A stretch of 64,000 bases of DNA, taken from contig CAVOTI010000001.1 in the NCBI GenBank assembly GCA_963699105.1, positions 1,364,001 through 1,428,000 of the forward strand, read 5' to 3'. The position numbers and the translations under genes are program-made. Shown here one piece after another: positions 38,083 through 46,826 of this stretch. Numbering within the stretch: the first letter of the stretch is position 1; each line of letters starts with the position of its first letter. The stretch comes from Bog-756 sp963699105. GTDB taxonomy: Bacteria; Actinomycetota; Acidimicrobiia; Acidimicrobiales; RAAP-2. The notes below the pieces were generated by a model, which saw only the letters and a program-made list of their open reading frames with translations, did not search any database and was not told where the DNA came from.

Positions 38083-38874
38083 ATGAGCCAAGTTCTGGAT
38101 CAGCCGGATCGTCGCTTCATGCCAGTGGGGCGTAGGTTTTCTAGGCGGTTGGCGTCGGCGTTGCTTGCCGTAACCGTGCTGATGGTTGTAGCTGGCGTGC
38201 CTGCTGGCGCCGATTCCCCCAGGATCACAAAACCCGGAGCCCCTACAGCAGTCACTGCAATCGCCCTCAGCGGGGGTGCCGCGGTGTCGTGGACGGCACC
38301 GGTATCTGACGGCGGTTCCCCCATCACCGGCTACACGGTGACCGCCTCGCACGGCGGCCAGACCTGTACGACAACCGAGGCCACCATGTGCACGGTCAGC
38401 CCTCTCACCAATGGACAGCACTATGAGATCAAAGTCCGAGCATCAAACATCAAGGGCGAAGGCCACGCCTCGACACGAGTCCGAGTGACGCCGATCCAGA
38501 CTGTGTCTTTCGCTTCCACAAATGAGCTCTTTTCTGGGCCGATCGCCGTGCCCGTTGAGTTGAGTCAACCCTCATCGAAGACAGTACAGGTTGACTTTGC
38601 GACTTCCAACGGCCCGAGCGGCGGGACCTTCGACTCGTATTTCATCGGCGACGCCGCCGCCTTCAGTCCCAGCTCGGGCACCGTCACGTTCGCTCCCGGT
38701 AAGACCACCGCGGCGATCTCGTTCAGCGTCGGAGACCCCAATCCCGGTGGCTGTCCGGTCGGTATACCCGCCGGCAATTGCTTCCCGGACCTCACTGTGA
38801 CCCTCTCCGGCCCGGTGAACGTGCTGCTCGGTGCGGTGCCATCCACAAACGTGGGCTACTACGACGGCAATTAG
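38083..38874 (+). CDS. Secreted FN3 plus Calx-beta-like protein
   Basis: ATG 38083 follows AAGGAGGGG; the in-frame ATG 38068 overlaps that site and is rejected. Signal peptide (LASALLAVTVLMVVAGVPAGA), one fibronectin type III domain (GAPTAVTAIALSGGAAVSW to GEGHASTRVRVTP) and a Calx-beta-like domain (VQVDFATSNGPSGG, FSPSSGTVTFAPGKTTAAISF). Probably a cell-surface or extracellular protein. The FN3 domain is related in style to the one at the left edge of the window. Confidence 0.75.
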   Translation: MSQVLDQPDRRFMPVGRRFSRRLASALLAVTVLMVVAGVPAGADSPRITKPGAPTAVTAIALSGGAAVSWTAPVSDGGSPITGYTVTASHGGQTCTTTEATMCTVSPLTNGQHYEIKVRASNIKGEGHASTRVRVTPIQTVSFASTNELFSGPIAVPVELSQPSSKTVQVDFATSNGPSGGTFDSYFIGDAAAFSPSSGTVTFAPGKTTAAISFSVGDPNPGGCPVGIPAGNCFPDLTVTLSGPVNVLLGAVPSTNVGYYDGN

Positions 38875-39160
38875 CCAACCACCATCACCTTCTGCGGGCC
38901 CATGTAGATAACGCGACCCTGAGCCGGTCACCGGGGATACCACGACCATGCCGAAGTCAAAGGCACAAATGGCAGATTTGTGGTCCAATGGCCCGGCTTG
39001 GCTGCCGAACCGACTTCGAATCGGCTTTTGTGGATTAGCAAGATGTGGGTGGGAATCCCGGGTCAACTCCACGGTCATTCGGTGCCACTGACCGCCACAT
39101 TCGGGAGCAGGCGCATGAGACTTCCCGGCCCTGGCGGATTTCTCGCTCAAGCGCCATAGT

Positions 39161-39916
39161 TTGAGAGTGGCGAAGCAGCTCGACTGGGAGGGTCTCCTGG
39201 TCAAGGGTTACGAACCCCTGAAGGTCGCGCAGAGGATCTTCCGTCACCTTCCCCACGACCCCCGCTGCAAGCTTTGCCTGAACCCCTTTGGCGGTGTGGG
39301 CGGCAAAATGGTCGGCCTCCTGGGGCGGAGGCCCTCGCGGAAAAGCCCGAACCTCTGTCAGTACTGCTTCGATCATCTGCCGACCGGCGGCATCGAGATC
39401 GACATTGGAGTTGTCTTCGCCGACGTGCGAGCCTCGACAGCTTTGGGTGAACGGTCGGACGCCACTACGTTCGCCGATCGTCTGAACGAGTTCTATCGCA
39501 CAGCAACGAAGGTGCTGATTCACAATGACGGCATTGTGGACAAGCTGATCGGCGACGAAGTGATGGGGCTCTTCATCCAGGGCGTCGCCGGCCCTGAATA
39601 TCGGCGCAAGGCGGCGATTGCTGCTCTCGAACTGGCTTCGGATGTCACCGAACTACCCCTCGGGGTCGCCGCCAACGCCGGTGTCGCCTTCGTCGGCAAT
39701 GTGGGATCAGGGAGTGTATTGGATTTCACGGCGCTGGGTGATGCTGTCAATGTTGGTGCTCGCCTTCAGGCCCACGCATCGCCAGGCGAGGTCGTGCTTG
39801 CCGCTCCCCTCTACCCACTGGTCGAGGCGAAGTACCCAGGGGGTCGCCCAGGTCGGATAGCGGTACGTGGACGGGACCAGCCAGTTGACGTTGTAGTCGT
39901 GGCCTCGCCCGCATGA
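39161..39916 (+). CDS. Class III nucleotide cyclase with Cys-rich N-terminal domain
   Basis: 251 residues (TTG 39161, or GTG 39167). The N-terminal 75 residues carry two CxxC pairs, CKLC and CQYC, about 30 residues apart, compatible with zinc or an iron-sulfur site. The cyclase domain follows: VVFADVRASTALGER with the first metal Asp, HNDGIVDKLIGDEVMGLFIQ with the second, and VGNVGSGSVLDFTALGDAVNVGARLQ. This domain pair occurs in a described cyclase group in proteobacteria and actinobacteria; redox or metal sensing by the N-terminus is inferred. Confidence 0.8.
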   Translation: MRVAKQLDWEGLLVKGYEPLKVAQRIFRHLPHDPRCKLCLNPFGGVGGKMVGLLGRRPSRKSPNLCQYCFDHLPTGGIEIDIGVVFADVRASTALGERSDATTFADRLNEFYRTATKVLIHNDGIVDKLIGDEVMGLFIQGVAGPEYRRKAAIAALELASDVTELPLGVAANAGVAFVGNVGSGSVLDFTALGDAVNVGARLQAHASPGEVVLAAPLYPLVEAKYPGGRPGRIAVRGRDQPVDVVVVASPA

Positions 39917-40118
39917 TCCACGACCTTCGTTGCCGGCGCAAAGGGTGACCTCATGCGCCGGTCCGCCCAAGGCCCACCCCGGCCATCTGGCGACCTGAGC
40001 ATCCCGGATAGGCTCCAGGGACGATCAGGCGGTGTCGCCTCCTGGCTGGTGACCCATGGCGGGCTGCATCTTAGGGACACCCTGGCCCCGGGCATTCCAG
40101 AGTCTTATCCTGGGACCG

Positions 40119-41682
40119 GTGCCGAGCAGCAGAGAAGTCTCTGAGTTCCCCCTTTCGGAGTTGTTAGGAGTTCTGTCCTTCGGAGTCGACCTCGGCATGG
40201 GCCAGCCGATGGAGCACGTGCTCAGGCAGTGCCTCATCGCGTTGAGGCTGGGCGAGAAGATCGGTCTGGGCGCCGGCGACCTGGAGGCTGTGTACTTCGC
40301 TTCGCTGGTCGCTTGGGTCGGGTGCCACGTGGACGCTTACGAGCAGGCCAAGTGGTTCGGTGACGACACCGTCTTAAAGGGTGACTTCCGTCGAGTCGAC
40401 TTCTCCACTGCATCATCTGGACCCCTGTTCATACTCCGCCATCTGGGGAGTGGCCGACCATTGCATCAGCGTCTCGGCATGGTCCCGTCGTTCCTGGGAG
40501 CAGGGCGACAGTTTGCTGAGTCGATGCTCGAGGACCACTGGCGCGCCTCCGATGAGCTCATGGCGCGGCTCGGCTTCGATCAGCTCGTTAGGGATACGGT
40601 CGAGCAAAGCTTCGAACGCTGGGACGGGCGGGGAGCGCCCAAGGCTCTCAAGGGCCACCAGATCCTGATCACCTCACGGTTGGTGAACCTGGCCGACGTG
40701 GTCGAGGTGTTCCATTCATCCGCCGGTGTCGAGGCGGCCGTATCGGTGGCCCGCGAGCGGGCGGGGAGCCAGTTCGACCCGGACCTGGCCGAGGTCTTCG
40801 CCCAGGCCGCCGTTGATCTTTTCAGAGAACTCGACGAGCTGTCGGCGTGGGAGGCGGTCGTCAATGCCGAGCCGGCCTCACGCTACAGGTTGACCAACAG
40901 CGAACTCGACGCCGCCCTGGAGGCCATTTCCGACTTCTGCGATGTCAAGTCGCCCTACACCATCGGCCATTCAAAGGGGGTGGCCGCTCTGGTGGCCGCC
41001 GCAGCATCATCATTTGGCCTTGATGCCGCCCAGGCGACGTTGGTCCGGCGGGCCGCACTGGTCCATGACCTGGGGAACCTTGGAGTGCCGAATCTCATCT
41101 TGGACAAGGTCGGACGTTTGAGCCCCTCGGAACTGGAGCGGGTCCGGATGCACGCCTACCTCACCGAGCGGATGCTGTCCTCATCTACGGCTCTCAGTCC
41201 GATGGCGGCGGTGGCAGTCCAGCACCATGAGCGCATGGACGGATCGGGCTATCCCCGAGGCCTGTCGGGAGACGAGATCAGCCCCGGCGGGCGGCTTCTG
41301 GGCGCGGCAGACAGCTATCACGCCCGGCTCGAGCCACGACCGCACCGCGCCGCAGTAACACGGGAGCAGGCGGCTGAGGAGATGAGAGCCGAGGTGCGGG
41401 CCGGGCGTCTCGACGGGGACGCAGTGGCCGCCGTACTCGGCTCGGAGGGGCGCTCGGAGCAGCCGCCACCGGGAGTGGCCCGCCGGCTTGACCGGGCGCG
41501 AAGTCGAGATCCTCCAACTCGTGGCGCGGGGACTGTCGAACCGGCAGATTGCCTCGGAACTGACGATCTCCCCGAAGACGGCCAATGCCCACGTGGAGCA
41601 CATCTACACCAAACTGGGCGTCAACAGCCGAGCGTTGGCCAGCCTGTTCGCGGCCAAGCACGGCCTGATCAGCGTCGAATAG
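40119..41682 (+). CDS. HD-GYP-type phosphohydrolase with LuxR-type DNA-binding domain (one frameshift)
   Basis: Residues about 270-430 hold an HD-GYP-like domain: FCDVKSPYTIGHSKGVAAL, LVHDLGNLGVPNLILDK, HHERMDGSGYPRGL (the GYP motif) and LLGAADSYHARLEPRPH. The first half is another helical HD-like region (GMGQPMEHVLRQCLIALRLGE). At about 41485 the frame shifts and the C-terminus continues as a LuxR helix-turn-helix, LTGREVEILQLVARGLSNRQIASELTISPKTANAHV, ending at 41682. The HD plus LuxR architecture is common in actinobacteria. Probably a c-di-GMP or related phosphodiesterase that also binds DNA. Start GTG 40119 preferred over ATG 40056. Confidence 0.82.
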
Positions 41683-41782
41683 CAGTCCTAGGCGGAAAAT
41701 CGGGCGAACGCCCGATGCCGCCCGACAGGATTCTTCTTACGATCTTCTTCGTTGGCCCACCAAAGTTCGGAGGAGCGGATCC

Positions 41783-42852
41783 ATGACCACTACTACCGAC
41801 GTCGATATGGACAAGCTGATGAGCTTCGTGTTCCGGGCCGTCGATGAGGTGGGTGCAACCCTGAATACGGCGCTGGTGGTCATGGGCGACAAGCTCGGGC
41901 TGTACCGGACCTTGGCCGATGCCGGACCGTTGACGCCGGCCGAGGTGGCCTCCCGCAGCGGCTGCGCCGAGCGCTACGTTCGCGAGTGGCTCAACGCCCA
42001 GGCGGCCGGCGGATACCTCGAATACGACTCCGATAGTGGACGCTACGTTCTGCCTGCCGAGCAGGCGGTGGCCTTGACCGACGAGTCAAGCCCGGCCTAC
42101 TTGCCCGGCTTCTTCCAGATCGCCCTCGGGTCGGTGCACGACGCCCCGCGAGTGGTGGATGCCGCCCGGACCGGCGCCGGAATCGGCTGGCACGACCACG
42201 TCGCCGATATGCACGAAGGCTGCGAGCGGTTCTTTCGGCCCGGTTACAACGCCCATTTGGTCGAGGAGTGGCTCCCGGCCCTTGATGGCGTAGTGGCCAA
42301 GCTCGAGGCCGGCGCCAATGCCGCCGACGTGGGTTGCGGTCACGGCGCGTCCACCATCCTCATGGCCCAAGCCTTTCCCGCCTCTACCTTCACTGGGTTC
42401 GACTACCACGAAGATCGATCGAGATGGCCGCCGAGAGGGCCAAGGAAGCTGGGGTCGGCGACCGAGTCTCGTTCGAAGTGGCCCCGGCCGCCACATTTCC
42501 CGGCGGTGACTACGACCTGGTGACGATGTTCGACTGCCTGCACGACATGGGCGACCCCGTCGGCGCCGCCCGGCACACGCGGGGCGCCCTGGCTGCCGAC
42601 GGTACGTGGATGATCGTCGAGCCCGTGGCCGGGGACCGGGTGGAGAACAACCTCAATCCGGTAGGGCGCGCCTATTACGCATTCTCGACACTGCTGTGCA
42701 CACCCTGTTCGCTGTCCCAGGAGGTTGGCTTGGCCCTCGGAGCCCAGGCGGGGGAAGGCCGCATCGGTGAGATCGTGACCGGCGGCGGGTTCGGCCACTT
42801 CCGCCGAGTGGCGGAGACACCATTCAACATGGTCTTCGAAGCCCGGCCATGA
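41783..42852 (+). CDS. SAM-dependent methyltransferase with N-terminal winged helix (one frameshift)
   Basis: About 356 residues when the frame break near 42410 is repaired. ATG 41783 follows CGGAGGAG. The N-terminal winged-helix dimerisation domain (LNTALVVMGDKLGLYRTLADAGPLTPAEVASRSG) is followed by a Rossmann domain with ADVGCGHGASTILMAQAF, then in the next frame SIEMAAERAKEAGVGDRVSF, YDLVTMFDCLHDMGDPVGAA and WMIVEPVAGDRV. It resembles rv2258c-like mycobacterial methyltransferases. The break cannot be fixed by simply removing one base; one base seems to be missing. Confidence 0.82.
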
Positions 42853-42890
42853 GATCCCACATTTCCGAAACAGGACGAGGAGATTCCGTT

Positions 42891-43191
42891 ATGAGGTTCA
42901 TCCAGATCTTCGAGTTCGAAGACCACCCGCATCGATGAGGTCGGGGCCCTTATGGATAAGTGGGTGACCCAGTCGGCGGGGCGCCGCAAGGTCGACCGTT
43001 CGGCTCTCACCGCTGACCGAGATCGGCCGCAGACCTACGTGCAGATTGTCGAGTTCCCCTCCTACGAGGAGGCCATGCAGAACTCCGCCCTGCCCGAGAC
43101 CGCCGAGTTCGCTCAGGGGTTGGCCGAGTTGTGTGATGTGCCTCCTCGGTTCCGCAACCTCGAACTAGTCCGCACCGACGAATTCGACTGA
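42891..43191 (+). CDS. Small conserved protein, possibly dimeric alpha-beta barrel (one frameshift)
   Basis: ATG 42891 follows GAGGAG. Removing one C near 42925 restores a continuous protein of about 99 residues: MRFIQIFEFED, RIDEVGALMDKWVTQ, PQTYVQIVEFPSYEEAMQNSALPET and AEFAQGLAELCDVPPRFRNLELVR. The VQIVEFPSYEEAM pattern suits a ferredoxin-like/ABM fold. It sits directly downstream of the methyltransferase (38 bases) and probably shares its transcript. Function unknown. Confidence 0.65.
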
Positions 43192-43333
43192 TCACAGCTC
43201 GAGGATGGGTTTCAGTCCGGAGCGCAGATGACTCACTACTCGGCTCGCTGCGAGCTTGGTCCGTCCACGGGTATTTCGATGTACTCGTTGTTTGCCCACG
43301 GTCCGACTGCACTTTCAACCCAGGGGCGCTATG

Positions 43334-44500
43334 TCAAGTTGGCGCACCCACGAGGACGGCAACCAGGCCGACGGCTCCCGCGGCGATCAGGGCAAGAACA
43401 ATCCCGCGACGCAAGGCGAGCAGCCAGACGGCGGCCGCGGCCAGGACCCCCAACTGCCAGAGGTGGGCAAGCTCCAGGCCGAGGGGGATTGCCGATCCGG
43501 CGATGGCACCGATAACCGCTGATCCCGCTCCGACGAAGAACGCCTGGACCCGTCCGTCGGTGCGAAGGCGGTCGAAGTGCCTTGCCCCGGCGATGACAAA
43601 GATGAACGAGGGAGCGAAGGCGATGGCGGCGGCGAGCAGGCCGCCCCGCAGCCCGCGGGCGGCGTAGCCCACGACGGCCACGGTCTGGACCACCGGGCCG
43701 GGAGTCACCTGGCCCAGGGCGACGGCATTGAGAAACTGGGCGCCCGTCATCCAGTGGAATGTCACTACGGCATCGTGCTGCATCAGGGGGATGATCACGA
43801 AGCCACCACCGTAGGAGAGCGCCCCGACCTTGAAAGCCACCCAACACAGTGACGCAATGCCGCCCGTGACAACAGGGAGCGCGGTTGCCGGGAACATGGT
43901 GGACAGGCTCCGACGGGGATGCCCTTCGCCCTTGCTTCGGATGGCGACCTCGATGGCGCCGCAGACGATCAGCACCAGAACCAGGAAGGCGCCGATAGTG
44001 GCAGCGGAGACTCCGCCAGCTATCGAGTAGACGATCCAGCGCCGCTTAACCGCCCGTTCGGACCCCGCTCTCTGCCAGCTGGCCGGAACCAGGTTCACTG
44101 CGGCACTGACTGCCACGGCAGGTACGGCCGCACCAGCCCCAGCCGCCAGACCCAGGACCCAGAGTGGCGGATGAGCGGACAAGAAGAGCGCCGACAATGC
44201 CAAGATGATCGTCAGGCCCGGAAGGATGAAGCAGATCCCGCCGACGATTGCCCCTAAGCGACCCCGCAAGCGCCATGCGCAGTAGATGGCCAACTGGGTG
44301 GACGCCGGTCCGGGAAGGAGGTTGGTGGCGGCGATGCCGTCCTCGAACTCATGTGCAGTCAGCCAATCCCGTTCGTCAACGCAGAGTTTGCGGAACAAGG
44401 CGATGTGGGCTGGCGGACCGCCGAAACCGATTATTCCGACCCGACCCCACTCATGGACGATCGTGGAGAGCGCCACGCGTGCGTCGGAAGACTGGGGCAT
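43334..44500 (-). CDS. chrA: Chromate transporter
   Basis: 388 residues, the two-repeat long form of the CHR family. Each half begins with the family motif: VGIIGFGGPPAHIALF in the first and VGALSYGGGFVIIPLMQ in the second. Also present are GIAATNLLPGPASTQLAIYCAW, FILPGLTIILALSALF and NAVALGQVTPGPVVQTVAVVGY. Family members export chromate by proton antiport. It lies next to the arsenic genes and is co-oriented with arsR 30 bases upstream, so it may be part of the same metal-resistance island. Confidence 0.9.
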   Translation of the reverse strand: MPQSSDARVALSTIVHEWGRVGIIGFGGPPAHIALFRKLCVDERDWLTAHEFEDGIAATNLLPGPASTQLAIYCAWRLRGRLGAIVGGICFILPGLTIILALSALFLSAHPPLWVLGLAAGAGAAVPAVAVSAAVNLVPASWQRAGSERAVKRRWIVYSIAGGVSAATIGAFLVLVLIVCGAIEVAIRSKGEGHPRRSLSTMFPATALPVVTGGIASLCWVAFKVGALSYGGGFVIIPLMQHDAVVTFHWMTGAQFLNAVALGQVTPGPVVQTVAVVGYAARGLRGGLLAAAIAFAPSFIFVIAGARHFDRLRTDGRVQAFFVGAGSAVIGAIAGSAIPLGLELAHLWQLGVLAAAAVWLLALRRGIVLALIAAGAVGLVAVLVGAPT

Positions 44501-44529
44501 GCTGGCCTGACGCCGTGGGTGCCAAATGG

Positions 44530-44880
44530 TTAGGCGGCGATCGTGGACCGCAGTTCGGCGAGCCGATCACGATTCAGCGAGTACCAGACCCACTTACCCC
44601 GGCGTTCGCCCCGCACCAGGCCCGCTTCGCTCAGGATCTTCAAGTGGTGGGAGACTGTCGGCTGACTCTTGCCCAGGGGATCCACGAAGTCGCAGACGCA
44701 GACCTCGCCTTCTGGTGATGCGGCCAACATGCTCAGCACTCGAAGCCGAACGGGGTCGGCCAGGGCGCTGAATCCGGTTGCCAGTTCGACCGCGTCGGCC
44801 GCACCCAGAGGAGCAGACAGGACTGACGGGCAGCACTTGTCGATCGACCGGACTTTGATCGCAGACGTTGTCTTGACCAT
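44530..44880 (-). CDS. arsR: ArsR family metalloregulator
   Basis: 116 residues, winged-helix repressor. The N-terminus has KCCPSVLSAPL, common in actinobacterial ArsR proteins. The DNA-binding helix region contains VCVCDFVDPLGKSQPTVSHHLKILSEAGLV; the CxC just before it plus the N-terminal Cys pair are candidate arsenite or cadmium ligands. Divergent from the arsenic operon with a 78-base gap that holds a palindrome over the -35 box, so it most likely represses that operon and itself. Confidence 0.88.
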   Translation of the reverse strand: MVKTTSAIKVRSIDKCCPSVLSAPLGAADAVELATGFSALADPVRLRVLSMLAASPEGEVCVCDFVDPLGKSQPTVSHHLKILSEAGLVRGERRGKWVWYSLNRDRLAELRSTIAA

Positions 44881-44890
44881 GGATCTCTCC

Positions 44891-44921
44891 CATTGACGAA
44901 CGTGAATGAATGGATCATACT
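44891..44921 (+). promoter_or_regulatory. Arsenic operon promoter and ArsR operator
   Basis: TTGACG (44893-44898) and CATACT (44916-44921) are spaced by exactly 17 bases and form a good vegetative promoter. Overlapping the -35 box, CATTGACGA and ACGTGAATG (44891-44908) make an imperfect inverted repeat, 7 of 9 positions paired, in the position expected for ArsR binding. ATG 44959 lies 38 bases downstream. Confidence 0.65.
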
Positions 44922-44958
44922 CGACCCATCGACGCTTGTGAATCTGTTGGAGGCTCAG

Positions 44959-45462
44959 ATGTCCAGAATCCAGCTTGCCCTCAATGTGACCGACATCGAT
45001 GCAGCGGTGGCGTTCTACTCAACTCTGTTCGACACCGAACCGGCCAAACGCCGTCCGGGCTACGCCAACTTCGCCATCGCCGAGCCGCCGCTGAAACTGG
45101 TCCTCATTCAGCACGCAGCCGACCGTTCCTACGGAATCGTCGGATCGCTCAGCCACCTGGGGGTCGAGGTAGAAACGCCCGAGAAGGTCGAGGGCGCCTA
45201 CCGCCGTCTGGCTGCCGCCGGTTTGGTCCCACGAGTCCAAGAGGCGACCACCTGCTGCTACGCCGTGCAGGACAAGGCATGGGTGAGCGATCCCGACGGA
45301 GCTCCATGGGAGGTGTACACAGTGCTGGCTGACGCCACCGATGCCACAGACATGGGGTGCTCGGTCGAAATGTGCGGCCCGTCCGCTGGACAGCCCGTCA
45401 ATGGTGAAATTGAGGCGACAGAGCCACCGACAGTGCCGGTTGAACCTACTCAGTGCTGCTGA
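44959..45462 (+). CDS. ArsI/CadI-like glyoxalase-fold protein
   Basis: 167 residues from ATG 44959 with GGAGG eight bases upstream. The vicinal-oxygen-chelate fold is seen in RIQLALNVTDIDAAVAFYSTLF, SLSHLGVEVETPEKVEGAYRRL and SDPDGAPWEVYTVLADA. The Cys pair in EATTCCYAVQDKAW is the conserved thiol site of the ArsI C-As lyase/CadI group. It probably cleaves trivalent organoarsenicals or binds arsenite/cadmium. The C-terminus ends in a second Cys pair (PTQCC). First gene of the arsenic operon. Confidence 0.85.
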   Translation: MSRIQLALNVTDIDAAVAFYSTLFDTEPAKRRPGYANFAIAEPPLKLVLIQHAADRSYGIVGSLSHLGVEVETPEKVEGAYRRLAAAGLVPRVQEATTCCYAVQDKAWVSDPDGAPWEVYTVLADATDATDMGCSVEMCGPSAGQPVNGEIEATEPPTVPVEPTQCC

Positions 45463-45493
45463 GTCGAGGATCCACGATTCCCTCCCCAACGGC

Positions 45494-46267
45494 ATGTCGA
45501 TGACCGATACCGTCCTGTGGAGACGGCTTTTGGCTGAGTTTCTGGGTAGTACTTTCCTTGCGGCCATCGTCGTCGGGTCCGGCATCGCGGCCCAGCGGTT
45601 GTCGCCGGACAATGCCGGCCTTCAACTGTTGGAGAATGCGGCGGCGACGGGGGCGGGACTCTACGCCATCATCCTGATGTTCGGCCCTGTATCGGGTGCG
45701 CACCTCAACCCGGTGGTGTCCTTCGTGGACGCCACTTTCGGCGGAGTCACTTGGCCGATGGCGTTGGCCTACCTGCCTGCCCAGGTGGTCGGATGCATCG
45801 GCGGAGCTGCAGTGGCCAACCTGATGTTCACCGAGGCAGCGGTGAGCATCTCGACGCACCAGCGGGCCTCACCAGCCCACTTCCTGTCGGAGGTCGTAGC
45901 CACGCTCGGACTGATTCTCGTGATCTTCTCCCTGGCCCGTAGCGGACGGTCCCGCAGTGCCGCCGCTGCTGTCGGGGCCTACATCGGGGCGGCCTACTTC
46001 TTCACCAGCTCAACCAGCTTTGCCAACCCCGCCATCACGGTGGGTCGGATCTTCTCCAACAGCTTCGCGGGGATCTCGCCGTCATCGGTCCCGAGCTTCG
46101 TGGCCGCTCAGATGGTCGGCGGTGCCCTGGCGGCGATTGTCATCAGGGTCCTCTATCCCGACATCACTCCCGCCGAGGCTGCAGACATCATGTTCCCTCA
46201 CCCGGGAACACCTGAGTCCATTGATCCCTCCAGCCCTCCTGAAGCTCTTACATCGGACCCGCTGTGA
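45494..46267 (+). CDS. MIP/aquaglyceroporin channel, AqpS-like
   Basis: 257 residues with six membrane helices and two half-helix pore motifs: SGAHLNPVVSFVDATF (NPV in place of the first NPA) and FANPAITVGRIF (NPA). The divergent first motif fits aquaglyceroporins of arsenic operons, which release arsenite produced by the reductase. ATG 45494 (MSMTDTVLWRRLLAEFLGS). Its stop overlaps the arsC GTG, which supports coupling to arsenate reduction. Confidence 0.88.
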   Translation: MSMTDTVLWRRLLAEFLGSTFLAAIVVGSGIAAQRLSPDNAGLQLLENAAATGAGLYAIILMFGPVSGAHLNPVVSFVDATFGGVTWPMALAYLPAQVVGCIGGAAVANLMFTEAAVSISTHQRASPAHFLSEVVATLGLILVIFSLARSGRSRSAAAAVGAYIGAAYFFTSSTSFANPAITVGRIFSNSFAGISPSSVPSFVAAQMVGGALAAIVIRVLYPDITPAEAADIMFPHPGTPESIDPSSPPEALTSDPL

Positions 46268-46674
46268 CGGACCGCCCGACCGTGCTCTTCTTGTGCATCC
46301 ACAACTCAGGGCGCAGCCTGGCGGCACGGGTGCTGCTCGACCACTACGCCCGGGGTCGCATACGGGTTGAATCAGCAGGCTCTGAACCAAGCAGCGAACT
46401 GAATCCGTCTGTCGTGACCATCCTGGAGGAGAGGGGCCTCGATCCATCATCGGAGTTCCCGAAACCGTTGACCGATGAAACCGCTCGGGCTGCCGATGTA
46501 ATCGTCACGATGGGCTGCGGCGACACCTGCCCCGTCTACCCGGGCAAGCGGTATCTGGATTGGGAGCTTGACGATCCGGCGGGGCTGGCGGTCGAACAGG
46601 TTCGTCCCATCGTGGATGAGGTCGACCGCAGGGTCCAACGGTTGCTCGCCGACTTGATCTCGACTGCCACATAG
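46264..46674 (+). CDS. arsC: Arsenate reductase, low-molecular-weight phosphatase type
   Basis: 136 residues. GTG 46264 overlaps the channel gene stop (GTGA). The phosphatase loop CIHNSGRSLAARVLLD carries the nucleophilic Cys11 and Arg17; SAGSEPSSELNPSVV and MGCGDTCPVYPGKRYLDWELDDP are typical of actinobacterial arsenate reductases that use mycothiol/mycoredoxin. With the upstream channel it gives arsenate reduction to arsenite followed by diffusion out of the cell. Confidence 0.9.
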   Translation: MTDRPTVLFLCIHNSGRSLAARVLLDHYARGRIRVESAGSEPSSELNPSVVTILEERGLDPSSEFPKPLTDETARAADVIVTMGCGDTCPVYPGKRYLDWELDDPAGLAVEQVRPIVDEVDRRVQRLLADLISTAT

Positions 46675-46826
46675 GTGCCTGGTTGTGAGGCACCCAATCT
46701 TCCGTTAGCTGAATCCGCCCCTCGCGCCGGATGACCGCCGCCGACCCGTGTTTCGGGCGCATATCTGAGCGCCAGCTATATACCGACGAACCTTTTGGGG
46801 GCCAGTGGAATTCGAGGTGGGCGGGG

